DNA from: Variimorphobacter saccharofermentans
Lineage (GTDB): Bacteria; Bacillota; Clostridia; Lachnospirales; Lachnospiraceae
Length of the DNA: 64,000 nt
Assembly (NCBI RefSeq): GCF_014174405.1
Contig: NZ_JACEGA010000001.1
Span: 62,001 to 126,000 of the forward strand
Reading direction: 5' to 3'
Each line of letters starts with the position of its first letter. The stretch's first letter is position 1. The notes beneath the pieces are model-generated. The model made no database searches and had not been told where the DNA came from. It saw only the letters and a list, made by a program, of their open reading frames with translations. The translations under genes and the position numbers were made by a program. Positions 54,638 to 63,120 of this stretch are shown here, piece by piece.

Positions 54638-55055
54638 TGCTATCCGAATGACATATGAAGTACCTGCAGATGATTTTACAAGGGCTGGAGAAGCCTCCAG
54701 TAATGTTAAGAGTAAGCTGAAAAAAATGGGAGTAGATCCTGAGATTATCCGTAAAGTAGCGATTGCCATGTATGAAGGGGAGATCAATATGGTGATTCAT
54801 GCTTCAGGAGGTACCATAGAGGTAATTGTTTCCCCCGAGGAAATTCTCATGATATTAAAGGATCAGGGTCCGGGGATTGAGAATATTGATTTGGCTATGC
54901 AAGCGGGTTATTCTACGGCCCCGGATAATATTAGAAATCTGGGATTTGGAGCCGGAATGGGGTTGCCAAATATGAAGAAGTATTCCGATGAGTTGAAGAT
55001 AGAAAGTGTACTTGGAGTGGGTACTACGGTAACCATGAAGGTAAAAATGATTTAA
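54630..55055 (+). CDS. RsbW/SpoIIAB-like ATP-binding protein
   Basis: A protein of about 141 residues with a GHKL ATPase domain. IAMYEGEINMVIHASGG is the N box with E and N; ILKDQGPGIENI is the G1 box, followed by GFGAGMGLPNMKKYSDEL as lid and G2 box, then GVGTTVTMKV. It resembles anti-sigma kinases and their switch paralogues, but no anti-sigma partner or sigma factor is adjacent. ATG 54630 lies within the end of the DRTGG gene (AATGAGTGATG). Confidence 0.9.
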   Translation: MSDAIRMTYEVPADDFTRAGEASSNVKSKLKKMGVDPEIIRKVAIAMYEGEINMVIHASGGTIEVIVSPEEILMILKDQGPGIENIDLAMQAGYSTAPDNIRNLGFGAGMGLPNMKKYSDELKIESVLGVGTTVTMKVKMI

Positions 55056-55195
55056 ATAATAGTGTGTGTAATCTCATAGATATTCTGCTATACCATACGA
55101 AACTGTGAGAAGAGGCGAGGGATACCCTTCTAGGTTGAGGTTGATTCAAAGGCGGATTAATCGGTATGACAGAAATAGAAATAGGGGGTATGATC

Positions 55196-56476
55196 ATGGG
55201 CAAGTTTTATACATCGGTTCGATTAAAGGAAGACTTATGTATGGGGTGCATCAATTGTATTAAACGGTGCCCCACACAGGCCATCAGGGTTCGTAACCAG
55301 AAAGCAGTCATCACTAAAGAATTCTGCATTGATTGTGGTGAATGCATTCGAATCTGTCCGCACCATGCGAAAGAAGCTACATATGATACCCCGGATATTA
55401 TGAAGAACTATGAATATACCATAGCGTTACCAGCACCATCCCTTTATGGACAGTTCAACCATCTTGAAGATGTGAATATTGTTCTGACAGCCTTAAAGAG
55501 AATGGGCTTTGATGATGTATATGAGGTAAGCGGAGCAGCTGAGATGGTATCTGAGCTTTCCAGAGAATATGTTAGGGAGCATCAGGAGAAGTGGCCGTTG
55601 ATCAGTACGGCCTGTCCATCCGTTGTTCGGCTTATTCAGGTACGTTTCCCTAATCTGATTGAACATTTACTCCCAATTATTGCTCCGGTTGATATGGCAG
55701 CCTCGGAGGCTGTGAAGATGGCTATGAAGAAAACAGGCCTGCCGAGGGAAAAGATTGGGGTTATTTTTATATCTCCATGCCCGGCGAAAATGACAGCAGT
55801 GAAGTCTCCGATTGGAATTGAAAAGAGTGAGATTGATGGAGTGCTTGCTATAAAAGAAGTCTATCCTATATTATTGCCCCTTATGAAGCAATGTATCGAT
55901 GATGTGGAAGAGCTGGGGATCTCAGGACGGATCGGAATTGGATGGGGAAGCACTGGAGGAGAAGCAGGAAGCTTATTAACCGATAACTATCTGGCAGCGG
56001 ACGGCATAGAAAATGTTATTAAGGTATTGGAGGACTTGGAGGATCAGAAGTTTGACCGTTTGGAATTTATAGAGCTAAATGCCTGTGCGGGAGGTTGTGT
56101 AGGAGGAGTGTTAACGGTAGAGAATCCCTATCTGGCCAAAGTAAAATTACAGCGTCTGAGAAAATATCTTCCGGTATCCTGTTCGCATCTGGTTAGTAAC
56201 AATACAAATGGTTATTGGACGAATGATGTAAATTATGAGCCCGTATTCAAGCTGGGAAATGATATGAAGGAAAGTATCGCGAATATGTCTCGAGTGGAGG
56301 AGCTCTGCGAGAAGTTCCCACGACTGGATTGCGGCTCCTGTGGAGCACCGACATGCAAGGCGCTGGCAGAAGATATTGTACGTGGGGTTGCTAATGAAAA
56401 GGATTGTATTCACATTCTGAGGGATTACATCCACAGATTATCGGATGAATTATCAAGGCTGGATACAAAAAAATAG
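55196..56476 (+). CDS. Ferredoxin-[FeFe]-hydrogenase-like sensor protein (HfsB/HydS-like)
   Basis: A protein of about 426 residues. Two [4Fe-4S] motifs are at the N-terminus (CMGCINCIKRC, CIDCGECIRIC). A hydrogenase-type domain follows, with degenerate H-cluster motifs STACPSVVRLIQ, SPCPAKMTAVKSP and NACAGGCVGG. A C-terminal CGSCGAPTCKALAEDI motif can hold another cluster. Cysteines at the cluster-binding positions remain, but the usual TSCCPxW is reduced to one Cys. This suits a sensory role rather than fast catalysis. The start is ATG 55196 after AGGGGG. Confidence 0.88.
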   Translation: MGKFYTSVRLKEDLCMGCINCIKRCPTQAIRVRNQKAVITKEFCIDCGECIRICPHHAKEATYDTPDIMKNYEYTIALPAPSLYGQFNHLEDVNIVLTALKRMGFDDVYEVSGAAEMVSELSREYVREHQEKWPLISTACPSVVRLIQVRFPNLIEHLLPIIAPVDMAASEAVKMAMKKTGLPREKIGVIFISPCPAKMTAVKSPIGIEKSEIDGVLAIKEVYPILLPLMKQCIDDVEELGISGRIGIGWGSTGGEAGSLLTDNYLAADGIENVIKVLEDLEDQKFDRLEFIELNACAGGCVGGVLTVENPYLAKVKLQRLRKYLPVSCSHLVSNNTNGYWTNDVNYEPVFKLGNDMKESIANMSRVEELCEKFPRLDCGSCGAPTCKALAEDIVRGVANEKDCIHILRDYIHRLSDELSRLDTKK

Positions 56477-56496
56477 TGGAATAGATGGGAGTTATC

Positions 56497-56832
56497 ATGA
56501 AGGTAAAAGAACTTGTTATGGAAGGAAGCTTTAATGTAGTTAATGAAGGAGACGATCTGGACAGGGAAATTTCAGGGATTTACTGTTGTGATCTATTGAG
56601 TATCGCAATGGGTAAAATGCCGGCGGGTTCTGCATGGGTTACCGTTATGGGTAATGTTAATACACTGGCAGTTTCAACCTTAGCAGATGCTGCATGTATT
56701 GTTCTAGCAGAAGGATGTACGCTGGATGATCAAGCTGTTATGAAAGCAAAGGAACAGGGTATCACTGTTATGGCAACCGAACTTCCTGTATTCGAGGCTG
56801 CCTTAATGATATCCCGGAAGCTTCATGATTAA
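56497..56832 (+). CDS. DRTGG domain protein (second copy)
   Basis: A 111-residue single-domain DRTGG protein: VKELVMEGSFNVVNEGDDLD, then REISGIYCCDLLSIAMGK, AWVTVMGNVNTLAVSTLADA and a final E-L-P-V-F-E-A-A helix. It is distinct in sequence from the copy at 54269. ATG 56497 follows GGGAG; the frame start at 56485 lacks spacing for a ribosome site. Its last 8 bases overlap the PHP gene. It is likely a structural partner of the hydrogenase-like protein. Confidence 0.85.
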   Translation: MKVKELVMEGSFNVVNEGDDLDREISGIYCCDLLSIAMGKMPAGSAWVTVMGNVNTLAVSTLADAACIVLAEGCTLDDQAVMKAKEQGITVMATELPVFEAALMISRKLHD

Positions 56833-57547
56833 GCTTTCCTATGATTTGCATATCCATTCCTGCCTGTCTCCCTGTGGTGATGATGATATGACTCCTTCTA
56901 ATATCGTGGGTATGTCAGCATTAAAAACACTGGATATTATTGCAGTTACCGATCATAATTCGTCTAAGAATTGTCCGGCAGTATGTAAGCTTGCCGAACA
57001 ATACAATATTATAGCGCTTCCTGGAATGGAGCTTACTACTATGGAGGAAGTGCATGTTTTATGCTTGTTTGCAGAGCTTTTTGATGCCCTGCGTTTTAAC
57101 GAATATGTATCCAGTCAGATTATGAAAATACCCAATGATGCTTCCATATTCGGAAAACAGGAAATTTATGACGAGAATGACAATATCATTGGAACAGAGC
57201 CGTATCTGCTAATTAATGCAACGAACATTTCCTTTGATGATATAAGCAGATTAATGAATGAATATCGAGGGGTTTATATTCCTGCCCATATTGATAAAAA
57301 TTCTAATAGCCTGTTATCCAATCTGGGTTTTATACCACCGGAAGCGGATTTTCCTACGGCGGAGCTGGCTGATTTACAGCACCTGGATGCAATTAGCAGG
57401 AAGAATCCATATCTAATGAGTTGTAATATCATAACTAATTCGGATGCGCATATGCTGGGGAATATCAATGAGCCCGAGCATTTTCTTGAATGTTCGGAAA
57501 GAAGCAGGGAAGCGGTAATCAGTGCAATAAGAAAAAGATGCCCTTAA
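56825..57547 (+). CDS. PHP domain phosphoesterase
   Basis: A 240-residue protein with the PHP metal motifs: YDLHIHSCLSPCGDDD at the N-terminus, AVTDHNSSKN near residue 40, GMELTTMEEVHVLCLF near 66, YIPAHIDK near 153, and TNSDAHMLGNI near 200. Metal-binding His, Asp and Glu are present, so it is likely an active phosphoesterase or RNA/nucleotide hydrolase like the TrpH/YciV group. It is last in the rightward cluster and overlaps the second DRTGG gene. Confidence 0.92.
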   Translation: MIKLSYDLHIHSCLSPCGDDDMTPSNIVGMSALKTLDIIAVTDHNSSKNCPAVCKLAEQYNIIALPGMELTTMEEVHVLCLFAELFDALRFNEYVSSQIMKIPNDASIFGKQEIYDENDNIIGTEPYLLINATNISFDDISRLMNEYRGVYIPAHIDKNSNSLLSNLGFIPPEADFPTAELADLQHLDAISRKNPYLMSCNIITNSDAHMLGNINEPEHFLECSERSREAVISAIRKRCP

Positions 57548-57747
57548 TTCTTGTAATATCCGAATCATGTGTTATAATAATCAAGATAATTGAGTTTCCT
57601 TTTTTAGTGAATCGTAATATGGAACTATAATTTATGACAGTAGAAGGTTCGCATAGAGTACTTTCCATTATATTATTGTATTAGAGAATAATAGGGTATG
57701 TTATAAGTTAATAATTTAATAAATATAGACAAAGGAGTTTATACGTT

Positions 57748-59139
57748 ATGGATTTGATTGATATCAGAGAGCTGTATCGCAATAAAGATCAGTATATTGG
57801 TAAAGAAGTGCAGGTTGGAGGCTGGGTTCGCAGTATCAGAGATTCGAAAACCTTCGGTTTTATCGTTGTAAATGACGGAACATATTTTGAAACGCTTCAG
57901 ATTGTATATCATGATGCACTTGAGAATTTTGCCGCTATTTCCAAACTGAATGTGGGTTCCGCTATTATCGTAAAAGGGAAGCTGGTAGCCACACCCGAAG
58001 CAAAGCAGCCCTTTGAAATTCAGGCCAAGGAAGTACAGATTGAAGGTACCTCCACATCGGATTATCCTCTCCAGAAAAAGAGACATACCTTAGAGTATTT
58101 AAGAACCATGACACACCTTAGACCAAGAACGAATACATTCCAAGCGGTATTTCGAGTACGTTCCTTGATCGCTTATGCGATTCATCAGTATTTCCAAGAG
58201 CGTGATTTCGTATATGTACACACACCTATCATTACAGGAAGCGACTGTGAGGGTGCTGGTGAAATGTTCCGTGTTACCACCTTGGATTTAAATAATCTTC
58301 CTTTGACAAAAGAAGGAAAGGTGGATACCACTCAGGATTTCTTCGGAAAGGAAACCAATCTGACAGTAAGCGGACAATTAAACGGTGAAACTTACGCAAT
58401 GGCCTTCAAGAACATCTATACCTTCGGCCCAACCTTCCGTGCAGAGAATTCCAATACGACTCGCCATGCAGCAGAGTTCTGGATGATAGAGCCGGAGATT
58501 GCCTTTGCAGATTTAAAGGATGATATGGCACTAGCAGAAGGAATGCTAAAATATATTATTAACTATGTTCTGGAGCATGCACCGGAGGAAATGAAGTTCT
58601 TCAACCAGTTTATTGATCAAGGTCTTTTAGAACGTTTACAAGTGGTTGCAAACTCTGAGTTTGGACATGTTACTTATACAGAAGCAATAGAGATATTAGA
58701 GAAAAACAACGATAATTTTGATTATAAGGTATCATGGGGTTGTGATCTCCAGACGGAGCATGAGCGCTATCTTACCGAGCAGGTTTTTAAAAAGCCTGTC
58801 TTCGTAACCGATTATCCGAAGGAAATCAAAGCCTTTTATATGAAGCTGAATGAGGATAATAAAACAGTAGCGGCAATGGACTTATTAGTACCCGGAATAG
58901 GAGAGATCATCGGAGGAAGCCAAAGAGAAGATGATTATGACAAGCTGTTAAAGAGAATGGAAGAGTTGGGCCTGAAGAAAGAGGACTATGATTTCTACCT
59001 TGATCTTAGAAAATATGGTTCCGCAAGACATGCCGGTTTTGGACTTGGCTTTGAACGCTGCGTAATGTATCTGACCGGAATGGGTAACATCAGAGATGTA
59101 GTTCCGTTCCCAAGAACGGTTAATAACTGCGATCTGTAA
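57748..59139 (+). CDS. asnS: Asparaginyl-tRNA synthetase
   Basis: A 463-residue class IIb synthetase. An N-terminal OB-fold anticodon domain (1-110: [20 protein letters not shown]) precedes the catalytic core with motif 2 [20 protein letters not shown] near residue 225 and motif 3 [18 protein letters not shown] near 430. Features such as the long insert with [14 protein letters not shown] fit AsnRS rather than AspRS. The start is ATG 57748 behind AAAGGAG. I found no T-box in the 200 bp upstream. Confidence 0.96.
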   Translation: MDLIDIRELYRNKDQYIGKEVQVGGWVRSIRDSKTFGFIVVNDGTYFETLQIVYHDALENFAAISKLNVGSAIIVKGKLVATPEAKQPFEIQAKEVQIEGTSTSDYPLQKKRHTLEYLRTMTHLRPRTNTFQAVFRVRSLIAYAIHQYFQERDFVYVHTPIITGSDCEGAGEMFRVTTLDLNNLPLTKEGKVDTTQDFFGKETNLTVSGQLNGETYAMAFKNIYTFGPTFRAENSNTTRHAAEFWMIEPEIAFADLKDDMALAEGMLKYIINYVLEHAPEEMKFFNQFIDQGLLERLQVVANSEFGHVTYTEAIEILEKNNDNFDYKVSWGCDLQTEHERYLTEQVFKKPVFVTDYPKEIKAFYMKLNEDNKTVAAMDLLVPGIGEIIGGSQREDDYDKLLKRMEELGLKKEDYDFYLDLRKYGSARHAGFGLGFERCVMYLTGMGNIRDVVPFPRTVNNCDL

Positions 59140-59176
59140 TTGTTAAAATGTTAAATAAAATTATAAGTAAATGAAT

Positions 59177-59234
59177 AAAGGGGTCTGTTCCTAAGAATGT
59201 GAGTAATCACATCATCCGGAACAGACCCCTTTTA
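59177..59234. terminator. Bidirectional terminator with element-like tips
   Basis: AAAAGGGGTCTGTTC pairs with GAACAGACCCCTTTT around a 28-nt loop. It separates convergent asnS and queT. The GGGG-CTGTT tips resemble the palindromic element family. Confidence 0.8.
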
Positions 59235-59297
59235 AACATAATAGAAAAAAGCATTATTACTTGATGGATAGTCGTCTAGGAGGACGATTTATTTCTA

Positions 59298-59792
59298 TTA
59301 TTTATAATCATCGTTTTTAAATACGATGTGCTTTACCTTGTCTAAGGCCATTAACAAGAGAGTGCCTAAAATCCCAGCTGAAACGATCTGACCAGCTCCC
59401 ACAGAAAGCATCATTAAGTAAATAGGTTGCGCTTCGCCATATGCATAACGTAGGACAAATGGTACTACAATGGCATTTGCGATAATGGGGGGAATGGGAA
59501 CCATATACTTTTTATTTCGTAACTGATAGGAAAGAACGGCAGCAATCAAGGTTGCCAAAGAGCCGAAGATCATATCCAATGCATCCGCTCCGGTAATCAC
59601 TGCGCTTAAGAAGCATCCGATCGTAACGCCTGGTATAGCGGCCGGAGTAAAATAGGGCAGAATGGTTAATGCCTCAGCGATACGAAACTGTACTGGACCG
59701 AAGCTTGAAAATGAAAAGATCAGTACCAACACAGTATACAGAGCAGCAATAATCGCCGCTTGCGTGATAAATAGTGTTTTTTTGTTATTCAT
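59298..59792 (-). CDS. queT: QueT family queuosine-precursor ECF transporter
   Basis: A 164-residue membrane protein with about five hydrophobic segments. The sequence AALYTVLVLIFSFSSFGPVQ followed by FRIAEALTILPYFTPAAIPG is the QueT/DUF988 signature; it is the substrate-binding S component of an ECF transporter. A preQ1 riboswitch before it supports import of preQ1 or a related queuosine precursor. The energising ECF subunits are not in the window. The start is ATG 59792 after AAAGGAG. Confidence 0.94.
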   Translation of the reverse strand: MNNKKTLFITQAAIIAALYTVLVLIFSFSSFGPVQFRIAEALTILPYFTPAAIPGVTIGCFLSAVITGADALDMIFGSLATLIAAVLSYQLRNKKYMVPIPPIIANAIVVPFVLRYAYGEAQPIYLMMLSVGAGQIVSAGILGTLLLMALDKVKHIVFKNDDYK

Positions 59793-59799
59793 TTTTATT

Positions 59800-59842
59800 C
59801 TCCTTTAGTTTTGTTTTACGTGTGGAAGGTCTCGAACACACG
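59800..59842 (-). promoter_or_regulatory. PreQ1-I riboswitch overlapping the queT ribosome site
   Basis: Read leftward, CGTGTG (59842-59837) pairs with CACACG (59824-59819) around TTCGAGACCTTC. It is followed by the A-rich tail TAAAACAAAACTAA, which runs into AAAGGAG (59806-59800). This matches the class I preQ1 aptamer pattern (hairpin with UUC-AG loop, then A-rich tail with ACUAA). Ligand binding should hide the Shine-Dalgarno sequence and lower QueT translation. Confidence 0.87.
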
Positions 59843-60087
59843 GTGTTTTTGCCAAAAGCTCTGATTGATATGGCTTTAAGACTTTACTAGTATAACATGT
59901 ACATGGAGGTTGTCAAGCGATTCTGTAAGTTGAATTTAGGTGAGTCAATATACCTATTTTTAACAAATGATTTGAAAAACATAACCACACATAATATAAT
60001 AAATAGTAATAGGATAAGCAGTACTTAATATACTGATGCTAGTTGATCTTGAATAGAAAATTTTAGCACAAAGGAGAAATGTCAGAA

Positions 60088-60465
60088 ATGAAAATAGGAC
60101 CGCAGGTATATGTTAGGGGTAGCATTGAGGCAGCTCAACGGTATTGTGATGCTTTTGGAGCCAAAATTGGTTTGAACTTTAAGACACCGGAGAATACTTA
60201 TGCACATTGTGAGCTTATGGTGGATGACAAGCTGTTTATGGCGATAAGTGAAGCACCGGATGACTGTGAAAGAACAGAAGGAAAAGCATGGCAGACAACG
60301 GCTTTTAATGTGTATGAAATGGGTAGTGAGGAAGCTGTTCGTCATGCATATGAGGTTTTAAGTGATGGCGGAACGGTTATTAATCCCCTGGGACCGTGTG
60401 ATTGGAATGCATATTGTGCGGATGTTGTAGATAAGTATGGTGTATTTTGGTGGATTGCAATTTAA
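60088..60465 (+). CDS. VOC/PhnB-like family protein
   Basis: A protein of about 125 residues in the vicinal-oxygen-chelate fold. It starts MKIGPQVYVRGSIEAAQRYC followed by DAFGAKIGLN and ends GPCDWNAYCADVVDKYGVFW. This resembles PhnB/3-demethylubiquinone methyltransferase-like proteins found in many bacteria without a known reaction. The start is uncertain: ATG 60079 is only 2 bases after AAGGAG, while ATG 60088 is 11 bases after it. It stands alone, with a palindromic element downstream. Confidence 0.85.
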   Translation: MKIGPQVYVRGSIEAAQRYCDAFGAKIGLNFKTPENTYAHCELMVDDKLFMAISEAPDDCERTEGKAWQTTAFNVYEMGSEEAVRHAYEVLSDGGTVINPLGPCDWNAYCADVVDKYGVFWWIAI

Positions 60466-60482
60466 GTAACTCGTAATTTATT

Positions 60483-60562
60483 AAGGGGACTGTTACATAA
60501 TGCATTAATCGGGATTATGGTAAGCTATAATCCCGGCTAATGCATTATGTAACAGTCCCCTT
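60483..60562. repeat. Palindromic MITE-like element
   Basis: AAGGGGACTGTTACATAATG pairs with CATTATGTAACAGTCCCCTT, and the inner CGGGATTATGG/CTATAATCCCG surrounds TAAG. The central GATTATGGTAAGCTATAATC is almost identical to those at 11833 and 34499. It lies between two small genes and could terminate the first. Confidence 0.78.
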
Positions 60563-60603
60563 GTGATAATAGTAGTCGTGGAAGAGAGTGTGGAGGAAGA
60601 AAT

Positions 60604-60900
60604 ATGGGTATGAAGAAGGGAAACAAATTATACGTCAGAATTGATTACAGGACGGATAGAGACTTTACCGAACAGGACTTTCAGGAACATCTGGCTTACG
60701 TGGAGAGTGTCGCCTGCGAACGGTACTTAGTTGGAGGCGGATTTTCAAATACAGATGGTGGAATGCTGCTTTTTGAAGCCCAGAGTTATGAAGAGGCAGA
60801 GCAAATTGTTCAGAACGACCCGCTTATTCAAAGAGGGATATACCGATATGAACTTTATGTATGGGATTTAGTGGTTTTGTCAAAAAATATTGAGGATTAG
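60604..60900 (+). CDS. YciI-like small protein
   Basis: A 98-residue protein. The pattern HLAYVESVACERYLVGGGFS then GGMLLFEAQSYEEAEQIVQN, with NDPLIQRGIYRYELYVWDL, fits the YciI/YCII ferredoxin-like fold, and the D-P-L pattern is typical. Catalytic histidine placement (H at about residue 29) is plausible but unproven. The start is ATG 60604 after GGAGGA; an internal ATG at 60610 is also possible. Function is unknown. Confidence 0.82.
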   Translation: MGMKKGNKLYVRIDYRTDRDFTEQDFQEHLAYVESVACERYLVGGGFSNTDGGMLLFEAQSYEEAEQIVQNDPLIQRGIYRYELYVWDLVVLSKNIED

Positions 60901-61035
60901 CGGGCTGATTGGATTGACAAAAGTTAGTGAGAATAGTAAAATGAAGTATGTGATAACACGAATATAAGAGGTGAATGCGATCCGGTACACTTGATATTAC
61001 ATAATCGGTAATATAAGTGCGAGCGTGGAAAAGTT

Positions 61036-61117
61036 AAATAAAATCATAACTTAATAAGAAAAGAAGACTGTTTTCTGAACAGTATTATTTTCTTTACTCA
61101 AATTATGGTTTTTATTT
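61036..61117. repeat. Long imperfect hairpin in the gap 60901-61233
   Basis: AAATAAAATCATAA (61036-61049) pairs with TTATGGTTTTTATTT (61103-61117), and an inner ACTGTT/AACAGT pair closes the tip. No gene was seen in the gap. It and the following terminator probably end upstream transcription. Confidence 0.5.
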
Positions 61118-61148
61118 AATATTCCACACTAATAATTCAAGTTATAAC

Positions 61149-61177
61149 AAGCTGTGGAATGTTCCACAGCTTTTTTT
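61149..61177 (+). terminator. Rho-independent terminator
   Basis: AAGCTGTGGAA and TTCCACAGCTT form a perfect stem around TG, followed by a T run. It lies only 57 bp before the methyltransferase start. Confidence 0.88.
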
Positions 61178-61233
61178 ATCCGAAAATTTCATTCGTGTTA
61201 TCACAAATACATTCATAAATAGGAGATTATAAA

Positions 61234-62079
61234 ATGTTAAAAAAATTATTTGAATATGTATCAAACAAACCTGAAATCTATGCACCAAGTACATCAAAAT
61301 TCTGGGATGACGAGCATATATCAAAGGGAATGCTCCAGGCCCACCTTGATCCGGAATGGGATGCTGCGACACGAAATCACAATTTTATTACAAAGTCAGT
61401 GGAATGGATTGCAAGTATAGCTGATCCGAACCAGTATCCGGATTTATTAGACCTTGGATGTGGACCGGGATTGTACGCAGAGAGGTTTTACAACAAGGGA
61501 TATCGAGTGACTGGTATAGACTATTCAAGACGTTCCATTGATTATGCCATAAACAATGGAAAAGTCAATGGCAGCAGAATTACATACTTATATCAGAACT
61601 ACCTTGATATCACATACCGGGAAGAATTCGATGTAATTACACTCATTTATTGTGATTTTAGTGTATTGTCCAGCCAGGATCGCGCCAGGTTATTGAAGAG
61701 CATTTACCGGGCTCTAAAACCAGGTGGCATATTCATTCTGGATTCCTTCACGCCGAATCAGTATAAGGACAGAGAGGAGACAAAAGACTGGTATTATAGT
61801 GAGAGCGGCTTTTGGAGAGAGTGTGCACATATTTGCTTAAATTCGTTTTACAAATATGATGATCAAAGGACCATGCTTAATCAGACCGTAGTTATTACTG
61901 AGGATTCCATAGAATGCTATAATATCTGGGATCATACATATACCAGGGAAGAGCTGGAGGAAGAGCTGATTAAAACAGGGTTTGCCACCGTCGATTTCTA
62001 CGGGGATGTAGCAGGAGCTGAATATCAACCGGACGGAAGCTTGATGTGTGCCGTAGCGAAAAAGAATGGTGAAGTATAA
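61234..62079 (+). CDS. Class I SAM-dependent methyltransferase
   Basis: A 281-residue protein. Motif I LLDLGCGPGLYAERF is near residue 70, then GIDYSRRSIDYA as motif II, VITLIYCDFSVL and the post-motif LKPGGIFILDSF near 165. The N-terminal 45 residues (WDDEHISKGMLQAHLDPEWD) resemble small-molecule methyltransferases of firmicutes. Substrate is unknown. The start is ATG 61234 behind AGGAG. A stem-loop follows at 62168. Confidence 0.92.
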   Translation: MLKKLFEYVSNKPEIYAPSTSKFWDDEHISKGMLQAHLDPEWDAATRNHNFITKSVEWIASIADPNQYPDLLDLGCGPGLYAERFYNKGYRVTGIDYSRRSIDYAINNGKVNGSRITYLYQNYLDITYREEFDVITLIYCDFSVLSSQDRARLLKSIYRALKPGGIFILDSFTPNQYKDREETKDWYYSESGFWRECAHICLNSFYKYDDQRTMLNQTVVITEDSIECYNIWDHTYTREELEEELIKTGFATVDFYGDVAGAEYQPDGSLMCAVAKKNGEV

Positions 62080-62167
62080 GCTAGAATAGGATATATCAAT
62101 ATCAATGTAATAACGTATTTAATAGGAAATAGTCCAAATCTATTTGTAAAAGAATAATTACCAACTG

Positions 62168-62209
62168 TCCATAGTAATCTTGCCGGTTCAAGGTTACTAT
62201 GGATTTTTA
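62168..62209 (+). terminator. Terminator of the methyltransferase gene
   Basis: TCCATAGTAATCTTG pairs with CAAGGTTACTATGGA around a 6-nt loop, followed by TTTTT. The rest of the gap 62210-62457 is very AT-rich and shows no gene. Confidence 0.88.
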
Positions 62210-62457
62210 AGTTATAACACTTATATCATAGTTTTTGATATGGCTTGTTGCAAAATGAATGAAAGCAAATTATTTAAGGTTATGAAAGTAAATATAGTAA
62301 TGTTTCCTGATTTATTATTAAAAAACAAGGGAATAAAATATAGTATATAATTCTTATAATAATATAATACCGAACATAATTTGAATAGAAACGAAGCATA
62401 ATAACATGTAAATTGGTTTATATTATAATTTAACACAAAATAATTTTATTTTAGTAC

Positions 62458-62514
62458 TTGACAAAATGTAAGGAAGAGGATATTATAATCATATCAGTAA
62501 TGATTACTATTATT
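62458..62514 (+). promoter_or_regulatory. ahpCF promoter with PerR-type box
   Basis: TTGACA (62458-62463), a 17-bp spacer and TATTAT (62481-62486). The box AGTAATGATTACTATTATT (62496-62514) lies across the likely start site. It differs from the perR box at only two positions. Confidence 0.87.
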
Positions 62515-62546
62515 AAAATAACAATAAATTAAGGAGGTTATAGATT

Positions 62547-63110
62547 ATGTCATTAGTAGGAAAACAAGTATTACCATTTAAAGCACAGGCATATCAGAAC
62601 GGAAAGTTTCTTGAGGTAACAGAGGAGAATTTTAAAGGAAAGTGGAGTGTGGTATGCTTTTACCCGGCAGATTTCACCTTTGTTTGCCCGACAGAATTAG
62701 AAGACTTACAGAACAATTATGAAGCATTGAAGGCGCTTGGAGCAGAAGTATACTCCGTATCCACCGATACACATTATACTCATAAGGCATGGCATGACAG
62801 CTCTGCTGCCATCGGGAAATTAACATATATTATGATTGGTGATCCATCTCATACACTTTCTCGTAACTTTGATGTACTAATTGAAGAAGACGGACTTGCA
62901 GATCGAGGTACTTTCATTATCGATCCCGATGGAGTAATTCAGTCTGTTGAAATCAACGCTGGTAATATCGGGCGTGATGCAGATATTTTGGTAAACAAGA
63001 TTAAGGCAGCCCAGTATGTTAGAAATAATCCTGGTGAAGTATGCCCGGCAAAATGGAAAGAAGGAGCTGCAACTCTGAAGCCGAGTTTGGATCTTGTAGG
63101 AAAGATATAG
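62547..63110 (+). CDS. ahpC: Alkyl hydroperoxide reductase peroxiredoxin subunit
   Basis: A 187-residue 2-Cys peroxiredoxin that reduces hydrogen peroxide and organic peroxides. The peroxidatic Cys is in [13 protein letters not shown] (residue 47) and the resolving Cys in [10 protein letters not shown] near 166. [10 protein letters not shown] is the typical AhpC-type segment. AhpF, encoded 10 bp downstream, is its reductase. The start is ATG 62547 behind AAGGAGG, and a PerR-type box controls the promoter. Confidence 0.97.
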   Translation: MSLVGKQVLPFKAQAYQNGKFLEVTEENFKGKWSVVCFYPADFTFVCPTELEDLQNNYEALKALGAEVYSVSTDTHYTHKAWHDSSAAIGKLTYIMIGDPSHTLSRNFDVLIEEDGLADRGTFIIDPDGVIQSVEINAGNIGRDADILVNKIKAAQYVRNNPGEVCPAKWKEGAATLKPSLDLVGKI

Positions 63111-63120
63111 GAACCGAGTT

